DNA of 64,000 nucleotides from Epichloe hybrida. Its lineage: Eukaryota; Ascomycota; Sordariomycetes; Hypocreales; Clavicipitaceae. Of the stretch, positions 24,100 to 35,092 are shown piece by piece. The position numbers were made by a program, and so were the translations under genes. Position 1 is the first letter of the stretch, and every line of letters begins with the position of its first letter. The notes beneath the pieces were generated by a model. The model did not search any database and had not been told where the DNA came from. It saw nothing but the letters and a program-made list of their open reading frames with translations. The stretch covers positions 868,001-932,000 of the forward strand of contig JAFEKR010000014.1 in assembly GCA_019022495.1 (NCBI GenBank), read 5' to 3'.

Positions 24100-27000
24100 G
24101 TGATTTCAAGGCCGTACCGGACCGGCCAAAAACGTACAAGTACCAACGGGACCCCCAGCTCTTTGCATGTGTGAGGCTGGCTCGTTGGTGGGTGTGGGTG
24201 TGGTGGGAAAACTTGGACGGGGGTCCTCGTGGTCTTTTGTTGTGGGGCAGGTGAAAGCGGTCCCGATTGGAATCACTTACCGATGGCCAAATTCAGCTTA
24301 TCCTTGAGAGAGCCCGGTATTACCAAAGAGATGATGAGTCGTGGGCCGATGCCAAGCGGAGGAGAGCATTAATAACTCATTCATTTGAACAAAAAAAAAA
24401 AAAAAAGTCGTTGAAAATGGGCCCCTATAATACATTATTGGTATACATCTAGATTCTGCCTCGTTGCTACGTGAGTAACGCGTCGCTGTGCCGCCCCGTC
24501 CCTGCGCGAAGGCGTTCGCGTGTTTTAACGATGGCGGTGTGGGCTGGTCTTGATTTGTCCATACACAATCACATTGTAGATCGGATTGAGGACCAACTAG
24601 TTCAGCTAGCGCATCTGATTTCCCGTGACAACAAGTAAAATTGGGTCTTGGCGCGTAATCCGCACAAGTCGAGGCAAAGTCGAGGGCTTGAGAGCCACGT
24701 GTTGGTGCCATGTTGGTGGAGCTTTGGGTTGGTTAATCTCGCTCAACCGCCATTATGGCAAAATTCCTGCCCAATGGTTTTATCATAACTAGCTCCAAAG
24801 ATAAAAAAGTGACCTTGTTGTAAACAATGCCAATACGGACGTAATAAGGAGCTTTTTATCTTAACCCCCGCGCTCAAGAGCGGCTGCTAATGCAGGCACG
24901 AGGACCTTGAATTCAACATCTTCCATCCTCGCTGTTATTACTCTTCAAGTCAAGTGCGAACCCGTGAGCCAAAGGCCTTACCACTGTCAAAGGCTTACCA
25001 CTGTCAAAGGGATGCAAACATGCGTTTGCTCGCTTGCTTCTGTACCAGACTGGCTACTCACCCCACGGCAGAAGATCGCATCGTCAACCGCATGAATATC
25101 CGAACCTTGTTCATGACAGTCATTATGAAGCCGGGTCGTAGTGGGCAGAGCCAGCTATAATAGTTGGCCAATTTTGAAAGCGGCTTTGACATTTTACCAG
25201 GGTCGTTCGTTCACCAGCAATAATTCTGCATCTTCCGACTATGAGATTCTCTCTAGCCTCGGCTCCCTGCTCGTCGTTCGAGAATTCCAAAGTGGCAATT
25301 TGAAATCTAGATCATGTGAAGCCACTTACATCATCCCGGGTTGTGACTCAACCTCAACGTACATCAAACTTGGCCCGACTTCCACGAAAGACCAAAGTCT
25401 CGGGTTTTAAACCGCAGCGAATGGAGGAACCCAACTTGGAAAACACATTGTGGTATTTACAGTAACTGGCACTGGCATCAACCTATGTCCTCTCATTTCA
25501 AATTGGATAGCCCTTCAAACATCATTCGTACGTGACATGGCATACGCATTGTCTGCCGGTACTTTGACGTGTCAAGTCTATTTTTTGACGGAACTACACG
25601 AGTTAGGACATGCTAAGTAGCATGACATGAAAGAGGGTAGGGGTAGTGTGGCGTGGTAGGTAGTTGTAGTAGGTAGTTGTAGTAGGAAGCTAAACATCCG
25701 AATCGGGAAGTTCAATCGAGGCGACTATTTCTGCAGAGACATGACTCGTTGTCTTCAACGACACCCACGTCCGTCAAAAGTCCGTAGACACCACAGCCAA
25801 GGTAAGGTAGATGAATGAGACACACAGACCAAGGCGTAGAATGAATCAAGAATCTGCCCCACTAGCGAAGAAGCTTGTTAGCGCCACGATGTCCTTCGAT
25901 CTGGGGGAGTGAGTGAGTATGGTTGCAAAAGGGCCAAAAGAGAGCGAGCGGCATGGTGTAAACTCGGGTGATTTTTGGCTAAACGACGAAGCAATTTGAC
26001 ACTATAGCTCCTTTAGCGGGCCTCGACATGAGATGGAACTGCGTCGGGGGTTCATGCCTGATACGATTTGGAATCTGGCCTTTGAAACGGTATCACTGTT
26101 TTTCAGGCCCAACGAAGGACGAAGACCGAAAAAAGCCACGTACTCGCGTGAGGAAAGAGCACGTCGTCGGGTCTGCGGTGCCAGACTTGGTGATTCTCTT
26201 TCAGCATCCGATGATCATGATTATGGGGCTGCAGCCCACACTGACCGCCACGAATCGTCAATCGGACGCGCCAGCCGGTTCCAGATCTTATAACAACATC
26301 GGTGTTTGGAAAAAGGATGGAGCACGCACACTCTGACCCTCGGACAGCGAGTAGAACAACAAAAGACGGAAAGGCAGTCTCAAGAACCCGCCATCCAAGT
26401 CGGGGTTTCTTCTCTTGTTGTTGTTGTATGATTGGTCAAGACACAAGACACAGCAGATGAGTTGCGCAGTCGTCAAGATTGAGTGGAGCTGAAGGAAGCT
26501 ATCATATGATCGCATGAGGTTCCTGAATCCTGAATGGCAGCGCGCCTTCCTTGTACGTATGTAGTTGTACCCTGGGGAGGAAGGAGCCTTGACAGTGCAC
26601 TCACTCCCTTATTATTACTGAGTCCTGACAAAGGTCTGGGTGGAATCTGCTGGAATCTGCTGCACCTCAGAACGGACTGTGAGCGGCTCAAATAGTAATA
26701 GTCTGCGCCCTCGACCGTTGCTTACTCCTTTATGTACAACTTTTGGCCTGTCACTGTAATACAACATCATATGTACATGCAGATTCGCCCCCCTGCCGCT
26801 GGTGATCAACGTCTGTCGATGCCTCCACAAGCGATGGCTGCCACACTCCCACTCCTGGACAATGGTCAGAGTCTCTCTCATGTAATTTCCGCCCCCCCGC
26901 CCCGCATGACAGGCAAGCAATGGCCCGTCACGCAACTTGGACCCCATCATCACTGGGCGACCTGCCTAGAGTTGATCAGAATCTGCACGTCTAGTCATTA

Positions 27001-28080
27001 TCGAAAGCTTGGCTCACGTCAAATCAATGTGCCCAGAAGACCCCCTGGTAGGGTCATCAATGGTCATTGGGATGAGCGCGGTTGACAGCCAAAGCATGGT
27101 GCATCTCATTTCTTCCAGCACCCGTCATGCTCCTTTTGGCGTCGACAATCTGACAATCTTGATCATCACGGTCGCACTCACCACCCTAAATATCGCTCGT
27201 CCCACTCGGGGCCCTGGTGCCCTGTCAGAAGCTCTAGAAGCGAAGGAAAAACTCAAAACCCCGTCAGACCCGTCGGTTCATCCACCCCCCCCCACTGAGC
27301 CTGCCGTCGCCCGAACCTGTGGCCTCGATGAAACAAACGCCTGGGCAACGAATGAATACAAGAACCCCGAAATCCGCAATTCGAGATCCGAAATCAAGAG
27401 CAGCAGCAGCAGCAGCAGCGATTTTAGTTGGTGCGGCCGCCGCTGCACGCGAGGACCAAATCGAGAGACGTTCTTCATCCGACATTCCAGTTCCGATCAG
27501 TTCGATGGGCAAGGGCAAGAGCAAGGGCAAGGCCAATGAATGAATGGTGTGGCTGGCTCGGCGATCCAGCAGCGGGCTCGTGTTCCCTGCCGTTTAACAA
27601 TAGCACACATCTCAGTTGATCACCATAGCGCTGTCACTACTCCGTACGGTCCGTAGTGCCTTGACTCCGTGTTCTTGAGCACCCCCTGGTAGCGGCGTAG
27701 CGGCCTGCTAGCTCCACACCGGCCAGGACTTGCTGCGCGGCAGGAGTGGGAGTGCATTATTTATATTCATGAAATTCATACATCATGTACATACGCCCTC
27801 TGGGGTCAGGGCTGGACTAATGACGCCTTTGTCTGGCGCAACCACGTCCTCCACCCATCGCACTCCCACGTTGTATCGCGGCCATCGCGGCCCCGGCTAG
27901 CTAGGCCAACTGACTAGCAGCAGCGAGCGCACTTGCAATCCAGTACCGCGGATCTCTCTCATCTGGCGACCAGACTCCACTCTGGCCATCTGCTCGACAA
28001 GGACCCTTGTCTGATGAATTCGACCAGGAGGAGCACAAGACCAGATTGACTTTGGCCCAAATTGGGGATTGGGGACTGGA

Positions 28081-28110
28081 TCAGAGCTGATCAGAGCTGA
28101 TCAGAGCTGA
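28081..28110. repeat. 10-base tandem repeat
   Basis: Three perfect copies of TCAGAGCTGA, about 500 bases upstream of the nsdD start codon. Confidence 0.95.
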
Positions 28111-28122
28111 TGCCCGTACATA

Positions 28123-28162
28123 CAGACAAGCAGACAAGCAGACGAGCAGACAAGCAGACGAG
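28123..28162. repeat. 8-base tandem repeat
   Basis: Five copies of CAGACAAG, two of them CAGACGAG, a dozen bases after the previous repeat. Confidence 0.95.
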
Positions 28163-28219
28163 TCGTCTACTGGGTCGCGCCCCGTCTGGCATCCTCGTCG
28201 TCGCCAACGCCACCACGAG

Positions 28220-28444
28220 GTACGTACGGATTAGTGCCCATCGCATCAGATCTCCTTCAACCCGCCCCGGTCCCCCATCCCAGGCGCCTGATGGTCCGGT
28301 AGTATCGGTACCTTTTCCCCTTCCAATGGTTATATTGCTATTATTCCCTTTTTTCCATTCCATTCTTCTTCGCCTGTCCCTTTTTCCTACCTTTCCTACC
28401 TCTCCATCCCACTGGTCCCATCCCAATCTCTCCACCATACACAG
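28220..28444 (+). promoter_or_regulatory. Possible 5' UTR intron / CT-rich promoter tract of nsdD
   Basis: A strong donor word, GAG|GTACGT, is followed by 225 bases that end in a long pyrimidine-rich stretch and CACAG. CT-rich stretches also mark transcription start regions of many fungal genes, so the same sequence could be core promoter instead. This cannot be decided from sequence. Confidence 0.3.
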
Positions 28445-28614
28445 GTGAACACTGTCGGCTGATTCTGGATTTTGCCGTTTCATAGCTGGCCCGGCTCTCC
28501 GACAAGCTTCTGGTCTGCTTTCGCGTCACAGTCTGTCACCTTTTTCAAAGGGACTCGATGTGTCGACAGCCTTAGCTTCCTCCAGATCTTCCTCGGTCCC
28601 TTGCCTCGCGCGCT

Positions 28615-30338
28615 ATGGAACCAGGTGTCTCTGGATCCCGCCCAAGGTGCGTCTCACATTCCATCACTCTTGTCGAGAAGATTGTGGCCCTTGCCTCGTC
28701 GCTATTTCCCTCGACTCCTCCCCTCGTCACAACATTGACACAAGTCGTCCGTCTATAGTGTTCACCCGACTTCTGCCGCCATCTCAGAGCAGCATCAACG
28801 GCAACATCCGCATCATTTGCAAGCTCCACGTGCGCCCACGCCACCCGCCGCTTATCAATCGCAGCGAGAACACCTCGACAGGCGATATCGAGAACAGCCT
28901 GCCATGGCCGCGGCCACTGTGCTCACACCCAGTTCCCACTTTCCTCCTCAGCCTCCTCTATACCCGAATTACCAACACCATCAATTTGAAGCGCCGCCGC
29001 CTCCACCAACTGCCAGCGCCGCCGCCAGCAACATGATTTCCAGTGAGCACCGAAGGTCGTCTGACGACAAGGAGCAGCACGGCCGACAGTCTCTGCCGTC
29101 CATATCGGAAGTCATATCGGGCGCCAGACCGAGCCAGTATCCCCCGTCTCAGTCGAGCATGCAACCTGGGTTGAGCTTGAGCTTGCCCTCGCCGTTCCCT
29201 CCAGCTTCTCGCCAGTTCGCAGAACCAGAGAAACATTCCCCCCAACCACTTCAGACCGCCTCGTCTTTCCCTTCACGGCAAGAAAACATGCCAGCATTTG
29301 CGGAATCACCACGTCTACCTTTTAATGCTAGGCACAGTCTCCCTCCAGTTATTGACCGCCGATCAACACCTCCGACGAAATCCGAATTACCACCACATCA
29401 TCGTCTTGCAGAACCTCCACCAACTTCGGAACCTCATACTACCAATGGAACTTACGGCCATGCTCCCGCGCCTCCTCCACCTACATCGCATCCATATCCT
29501 CCTGGGCACCTTCCTCCTGGTCAGGTTCCTCTTCCAACGTACCCCATTTCCCCTCGCCACCCCGGCCCACCACCACCTGGGCACTACGATCCGCGAGGAG
29601 CTCCGATGCGCCATGACGAAGCAGACCATGCTAATCGTGCGAGATTCGAGCATGGTCCCACCCGGCATTTCGAAACGTGGAATTATCAAGACTCGCTCAG
29701 TAGGGTACGGTTTCGCCTCTCTATGGGCTGTTTTTCTTTCTTTCTAAAATGCTGACTCGAGACCTTTCGTTCGACAGATTGGATCATCTTCACGCACCAT
29801 CTTCAATTTTGCCGAAGCGTACGGTCGAATCGCGCAGGAGCAACACGGCTCGCATCCCATCCCGGAACGGCTTCCCACCGAGCGGGAGGTTAACGACATG
29901 CTCGCCAATGTTGATCTGATCAAGCGATCACTGGAGCAGGTGAAGGATGCCGTCCAGGCTTCTATCCAGAGCGAACGTGCCAGGGAAGGCACAAAAGTGG
30001 AGGGACCGTATGAGGAGGATCATCAAGATGTGCCAATGTATGATGATGGCATGAAAGCCCAGTACACAATGACAGAGGTAAAAAAACGTCGCGGTGTAAG
30101 TGAAAACACTACGGTCTAGAGAGCATGGAAGTTCCCCGATACTAATGGTTTATGACAGCGTGCCGCCCCTCCAGGCCGATGCCATAGCTGTAATCGAATC
30201 GATACCCCTGAATGGAGGCGCGGGCCCGATGGCGCCAGGACTCTCTGCAATGCCTGCGGTCTCCACTACGCCAAACTTGAGCGGAAGCGCCAGTTGGAAG
30301 CCCGATCCCTACGACCGAAACCAGAAGACAGGAATTGA
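28615..30338 (+). CDS. nsdD: GATA zinc-finger transcription factor, NsdD/SUB-1/Csm1 type
   Basis: The model is join(28615..28646,28759..29704,29778..30095,30159..30338), 491 residues. Exon 1 is short ([10 protein letters not shown]) and was chosen because its donor AAG|GTGCGT and phase fit the acceptor at 28758 exactly. Without it the frame has no ATG until residue MAAATVL. Residues 30-310 are rich in Pro, Ser and His. Around residues 325-430 lies a helical region ([14 protein letters not shown]). At the C-terminus a single GATA finger of the form C-x2-C-x18-C-x2-C follows RAAPPGR, with [10 protein letters not shown]. The finger at the extreme C-terminus and the [12 protein letters not shown] lead-in are the hallmark of NsdD. 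Homologues control sexual development, repress conidiation and affect secondary metabolism. A very long upstream region is consistent with a heavily regulated developmental gene. Confidence 0.93.
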
Positions 30339-31680
30339 TCCATGCAAAAAAACGAGATGCATCTCAAGACTATATCAGACAAACCGCATTCCTATCAAAA
30401 GCGACATTGATGAGATGAGTTGGTTGGTCACCTCGATTCGTTCATGAACTTCTCCTGTTTCTTTCATTGTGACTGCTTTCCCATAAGAAACTTGGTCATG
30501 GGACCTTGGAGCTGGAGCTTAGGCTGGCGAGCTGAAAAAGAACACGCCCAACGCCACACGGCTGCCAGCCACTCTTTCCACCACCATGTTCTCCATCATT
30601 TTCTTGCCGCGTACTGCGCTACCCAGCGGCGCTGTGTACATAATTTTTTTATCATATCTTGTTTACAGACAGATCAACTCTCGGATACCTTTTGTCTTTC
30701 CCAAGGCGGATTCTTGGCATTGTTGGCGTTATCTTCCATTCGTTCGGACTCGATGTCTTGACATGGATTTTGAAATTTTTTATCCTCTCTCCGGGGCCCT
30801 TTTTTTATTGTCATGTTTTGTTTTATTATTAGCTGCCCCGGCAGATTTGACTTTGGCAGTCTCATCGGGAAACAAGCTACGAGAGGATGGGGGGAGGTGT
30901 TTAGACAAAGACATCATAACTTGTTGCCAGCACAACCAGACAGACCCAGGAGATGAGTTCTTGGAAAAGAAAATGAAAAAAAAAACGATTACAGAACTTA
31001 TGAATCCAGCATCGCGTCCTTGCATCATTGACACGATTCCCTGCTCGTATTCGGGCGCGTTGCCGCTGGCATTGCGCCATTTACGTCTTTCAGCTTGGGT
31101 TCCGTTCTCTTCTGGGACTTTGTCCATGTCGGTCGGTTGGTCAGGACTTGGGAGTATCGCTGTAACCCACGGATGGGGTGGGAGACGGGTGTTGGTGGAC
31201 AGACAAGTCTAAGCGATTGGGATTGGAGAAATGAGGTATTCAAATTCCGTATCATGTATGGAGTTGTACGGATTAGCATGTCTCATTCTTTTCGTTTCTA
31301 TGGAGGCCCCCCGAGAAGTTGGATGAACATTGCCCTGGACGGCGCGCGGATTGGTGCGTATATTAACATAACGAAGCAAGGGTCCAGAGAAGAACGCCAA
31401 GACGCGAGAGGTCCGCACTTGACAAATGATTCTCCGCAGTGGGGCTTTTGCACCATTCGGAACAGACCAAAATAATCCGTAGACGTCTTGGTCAACTGTA
31501 TGTTGTAGAAAGAAAGGGTCGGAGAAGAAGGGGCCGTTAGTGCAAATGGCAAATGTGCTGAAGCCTTTCACCAGTGCGACCGCCGTGGGCAAGGATCTGC
31601 CCAGCCTCGAATACATGCATGTGCGTTTGTTTTAGATGAAGGACCTTGGTACCAGCTCTCCGTCGAGACATGACATGACA

Positions 31681-31713
31681 CGCATCGCATCGCATCGCAT
31701 CGCATCGCATCGC
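31681..31713. repeat. 5-base tandem repeat
   Basis: Six perfect copies of CGCAT plus CGC. Confidence 0.95.
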
Positions 31714-33272
31714 CAGTCCGTCTCCGCGGGTCCCATTCAAGTATAGGCAAGTGCTGGATGTATGTGCAAAAGGAAAAAAAAAGACAAGCCATGTATCAAT
31801 ATTTCAAAAGATGGATTGGCAGATTGACAGGCAGATGAGGCAGGGGGTCAGCACCACACATCTACGTCCACTTGCTGCGAGCCATAATATGCAAATACCT
31901 GGAACAAAGAAACGCGCCTCCGTGGCCGAGCAGGTGTCCTCGCATGCCAGCACCCAGACCAAGACCAGAGTCGTGCCACGGTGCAGGGAAGCGCGTGCTC
32001 CAATCGTCAGAAGTGGGTGGTGGGAGGTGGGAGGTGGGAGATCGTCGTGTGACGTCGGTGAGAGACTGCTTGACTCTAGAGCCTCGGTGGAATGCATCTC
32101 TCACGCGGAAACATGTGCTTCTTGTTGCACACAAAAGCGCCAAGCAAGTTGTGGTGCCTTGAACGGGCTTTCCAGTCGTTCGACTTTTTAACGAGAGAAG
32201 CTTGGGTACGTACCGATGTCTAAGCTTTATTTTTCTTTCATTTTTCTTTCGTTTCGGATGACAGCACCTCATGCCTTCTGTCAGGTCTCGTCTGCGGTGT
32301 ACTGTCACAGCCAAGCGAGGATACATTCATACATTCATCGTGTTTCCTCATACTCATCACGGCATCTGTTACACCAAGATAAGTCAATTTGAAGGCTGCC
32401 CGTCTCGTGCAACCGCGAGGACACAAGTTACCTTGAGGGTGATGACCAAATTCACCTCCATCGTCCCAATTTCTTGACGCAGTGATTCCAGTCAACATTT
32501 GATGTTGAGGATTCTTGGGTACGCGCCCAACCGCGGTGTGATCCTGGATCCAAGTGTCCAACCAACACCCAGATGTGCGCGATTGCTTCGCAGCTGGCAG
32601 GCAGCTTTACGGAGGAGGATAAGTTATTGTCTCAGCCACAGATCGCGGGATTTGGGTTTCGTCAGCGCTGGCGGCTGGACGCCTCCCGCTCTACGGGGCC
32701 GGCCTCACTGAGTCAAGACTGGCCACACGGCTTCGAGGTCACGGGATATTCCAGCGAACGACCAAGGGTTGTATTGGAAAGCATTGACGAACACGTTCTC
32801 GCAATGCCGAGCATGTTTCTTGTTCACCAGTCTGTGCTCGGTATGTATTTTAGTCGTAATCCACATCAGGGAATTGCGATTGATGGACTCACCGAGAGTG
32901 ATCATAATCATACGGCACGGTAGTAGGCGCTCTGACGCAAGACCGACTTGTTCGGTCAGAGTCACGTTCTGGCGCGGTTGGAAATCGGGTGTTTTGGATT
33001 CCGGCACTGGAATTCGGCCAAACGCGAATCAGAGTGTCTTGCTTGATGGCCCGCGAAATCTATGAGGTAGCGACAAAGAGCTAGACAGCAGCGCAAAGGC
33101 ACATGGGAATGTGAGATCGACTTGGATGTCTCATTTGGAGACACGCTTGATAAGAGTCAAGTACTCCTACTCAGTATGGTTGCATCAGATTCCAGAGGGA
33201 CCAACTTGCAAGGGACCAACCGAAGCCGCCTTGTGTCCTCCGTCCGGTTTGCTCCCACTCCCGTACAAAGTA

Positions 33273-33302
33273 GCCTGGATGCCTGGATGCCTGGATGCCT
33301 GG
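33273..33302. repeat. 8-base tandem repeat
   Basis: Three perfect copies of GCCTGGAT plus a partial copy. Confidence 0.95.
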
Positions 33303-33797
33303 GTACCTGGGCGGAAGCATGCTCGAGGGCTGCTCTTTCCTTGCGTGCTGCGTGCATCCTTGGCATTGTGAACTGCGCCCATTAACTTGCCGCACTACCA
33401 GATCTCGTTCTTCTTCTTGGATTGATCAGTGAGGGGAGCAGGCTGTAGAAGCAAGGTTCCGCTTTGCAGCGCGTCTACCCAGTCGCAAGCTTTTGCCATG
33501 TCGATCGAATTGATCGAACTTCCCACACTATGGACGCTTGGTGAGCACTTTGATTCAGGTACAGCAGTTAGCGGCGTTGGGTCGATCGCTAGATCTGATC
33601 TCCCTCTTCCATCGACACCTCGAGGCAACCCTGGCATTATCCCTGCTCATGAAAGGGCCAAAAGAAAGCAAAGAGAGACCTCTGAGGGACCAGAGGAGGG
33701 GCGTGAGATGAGATGAAACGGGGGTTGGATGCATTAATGGATCGATGTGTTCGTTCCCGCTGAGGGCGTGCCGTCTTGACATCAGACCCAGCCGCCC

Positions 33798-33822
33798 GCC
33801 CGTCCGCCCGTCCGCCCGTCCG
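33798..33822. repeat. 8-base tandem repeat
   Basis: Three copies of GCCCGTCC. Confidence 0.95.
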
Positions 33823-35092
33823 CTAGCCCGAGCTTACAATCGATGGCCTCTCCTTCATCATGTGCCATGCCAGACACGATGACACGACGTCTTGAGATTG
33901 ATCAGACGCAGAAGCCGCGTCATCCAACCGTTCGTCGCCCATATCCACGCACGAGTGGAAACTCCCCCGCGAATCGCCGGTAGGACCTGCGGACAATTTT
34001 GAGGGGTGAGTAGTTAGTTACAGGACGAGGCTCATGACACACAAGCAAAGCATCACTGCGGTGCGCCGCTGGTTCTACCAGGCTCATCCCAGCCGCATAC
34101 CTTTTGTCAGACGTGGCTTTGTTCGTCTGAAAGCTAGGGGTGGGCAAATTCACGCCCGTAACTTGTAAGCTGGCATCGTGGTCCGAGCGGAGAGAGAAAA
34201 CGTCTCCCCAATTCATCAATCGTCCTGGCCCCAAACAGCCGAATTTGTGACCTCCTCACTGGGGGGCGGGCGTGAGTAAAATAGCCTGCTCCAAGCATGA
34301 GCAAACGTGCACAGAAAAGGGCTGCGACAACTATCATTGAATGAGCTGCTTGCTGTAAGTCGGCTGTTCAGCGCTCTCGGCTACTCTCCATATCTTCATG
34401 CAAGACCCCAACTTTAATAGACAGGATTTGTGCAGATAGTAAGGCAGTGATTCTTTGGATATGTGTGGCTATATTGGGATATTTTTTAGTCCGTTGTGGA
34501 TGAATGCCGTTTGTTTATCCATTGCTCAACACGACGGAGAGTCGAATAGTGTAAATTGCGGACTCTCCATGAAAACCAACTGTGTTGACGTAGTCTAACC
34601 TAGTTTATGAGACTCATTTAGTAAGATTATAGTTGCCCTATTGTATCTTCCTATAGGGTTATCGAACTTTCTTCCTCTCTTACTTCCATTTTCATGATAC
34701 GCTGGCAATGAAGAAATTGGAGTGTAAGAATGTAGTCTGTGATTGCTCATTCGATTTTTCAAACGATGTCATCTGGAGGCAGCAATATTTCTTGCACCAA
34801 TCTGTCGACACGCTTTGGTAAAAGGGTAGCCTAGGCAAGTACATGGGCAATTCAAGAAAGCAACCATTTCAACAATGTCCGAGTCCCCTATTCTCGCCAC
34901 CGATGACTCTTTTCTCTTTCTCTCTTTTTTTTTCTCAACTCAGTTCAACGAGATGCACCTTGGCCAAAGGATTTCATTTATTCAAGTTAGAGTAGATGAT
35001 GTCTAATTCGCTTACTTCCTCCGCATCTTACTGCGAATTGATTGTCCCATCCCCATCACCCGCGTAAAGATGGTCACACACGCTCATCATAA

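Larger units (their letters stand above)
19390..28614. other. 9.2 kb non-coding region upstream of nsdD
   Basis: No frame in this stretch looks coding: open frames are short, pass through homopolymers and show no known domain. The DNA is marked by many long runs of T, A and C (T27 at 24073-24099), a GT microsatellite, several short minisatellites, and six of the twelve exact copies of TACTCCGTA in the window. I see no inverted terminal repeats and no transposase or reverse-transcriptase motif. The right part is probably the promoter and a long 5' UTR of the GATA factor. A strong donor (GTACGT at 28220) and a pyrimidine-rich stretch ending in CAG at 28444 could mark a 5' UTR intron. Confidence 0.55.
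30339..35092. other. 4.75 kb non-coding region between nsdD and GSH1
   Basis: This is the 3' flank of both genes, which converge. I found no supported gene on either strand. Repeats of 5-8 bases lie at 31681, 33273 and 33798. The part near 34400-35090 is AT-richer than its surroundings. Confidence 0.5.

Noticed and set aside
28081..28162. Closely spaced short repeats that might resemble a CRISPR array
   Set aside because: The units are 8-10 bases, directly adjoining with no spacers, in a eukaryotic genome. They are minisatellites.
19390..28614. Poly(A)/poly(T) tracts as tails of retroposons
   Set aside because: I found no reverse-transcriptase-like frame, no RNA-gene promoter boxes and no flanking target duplications around the runs I inspected.
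33844..33984. Small open frame beginning MASPSSCAMPDT
   Set aside because: Under 50 codons, low complexity, and no sign of conservation or splice continuation.
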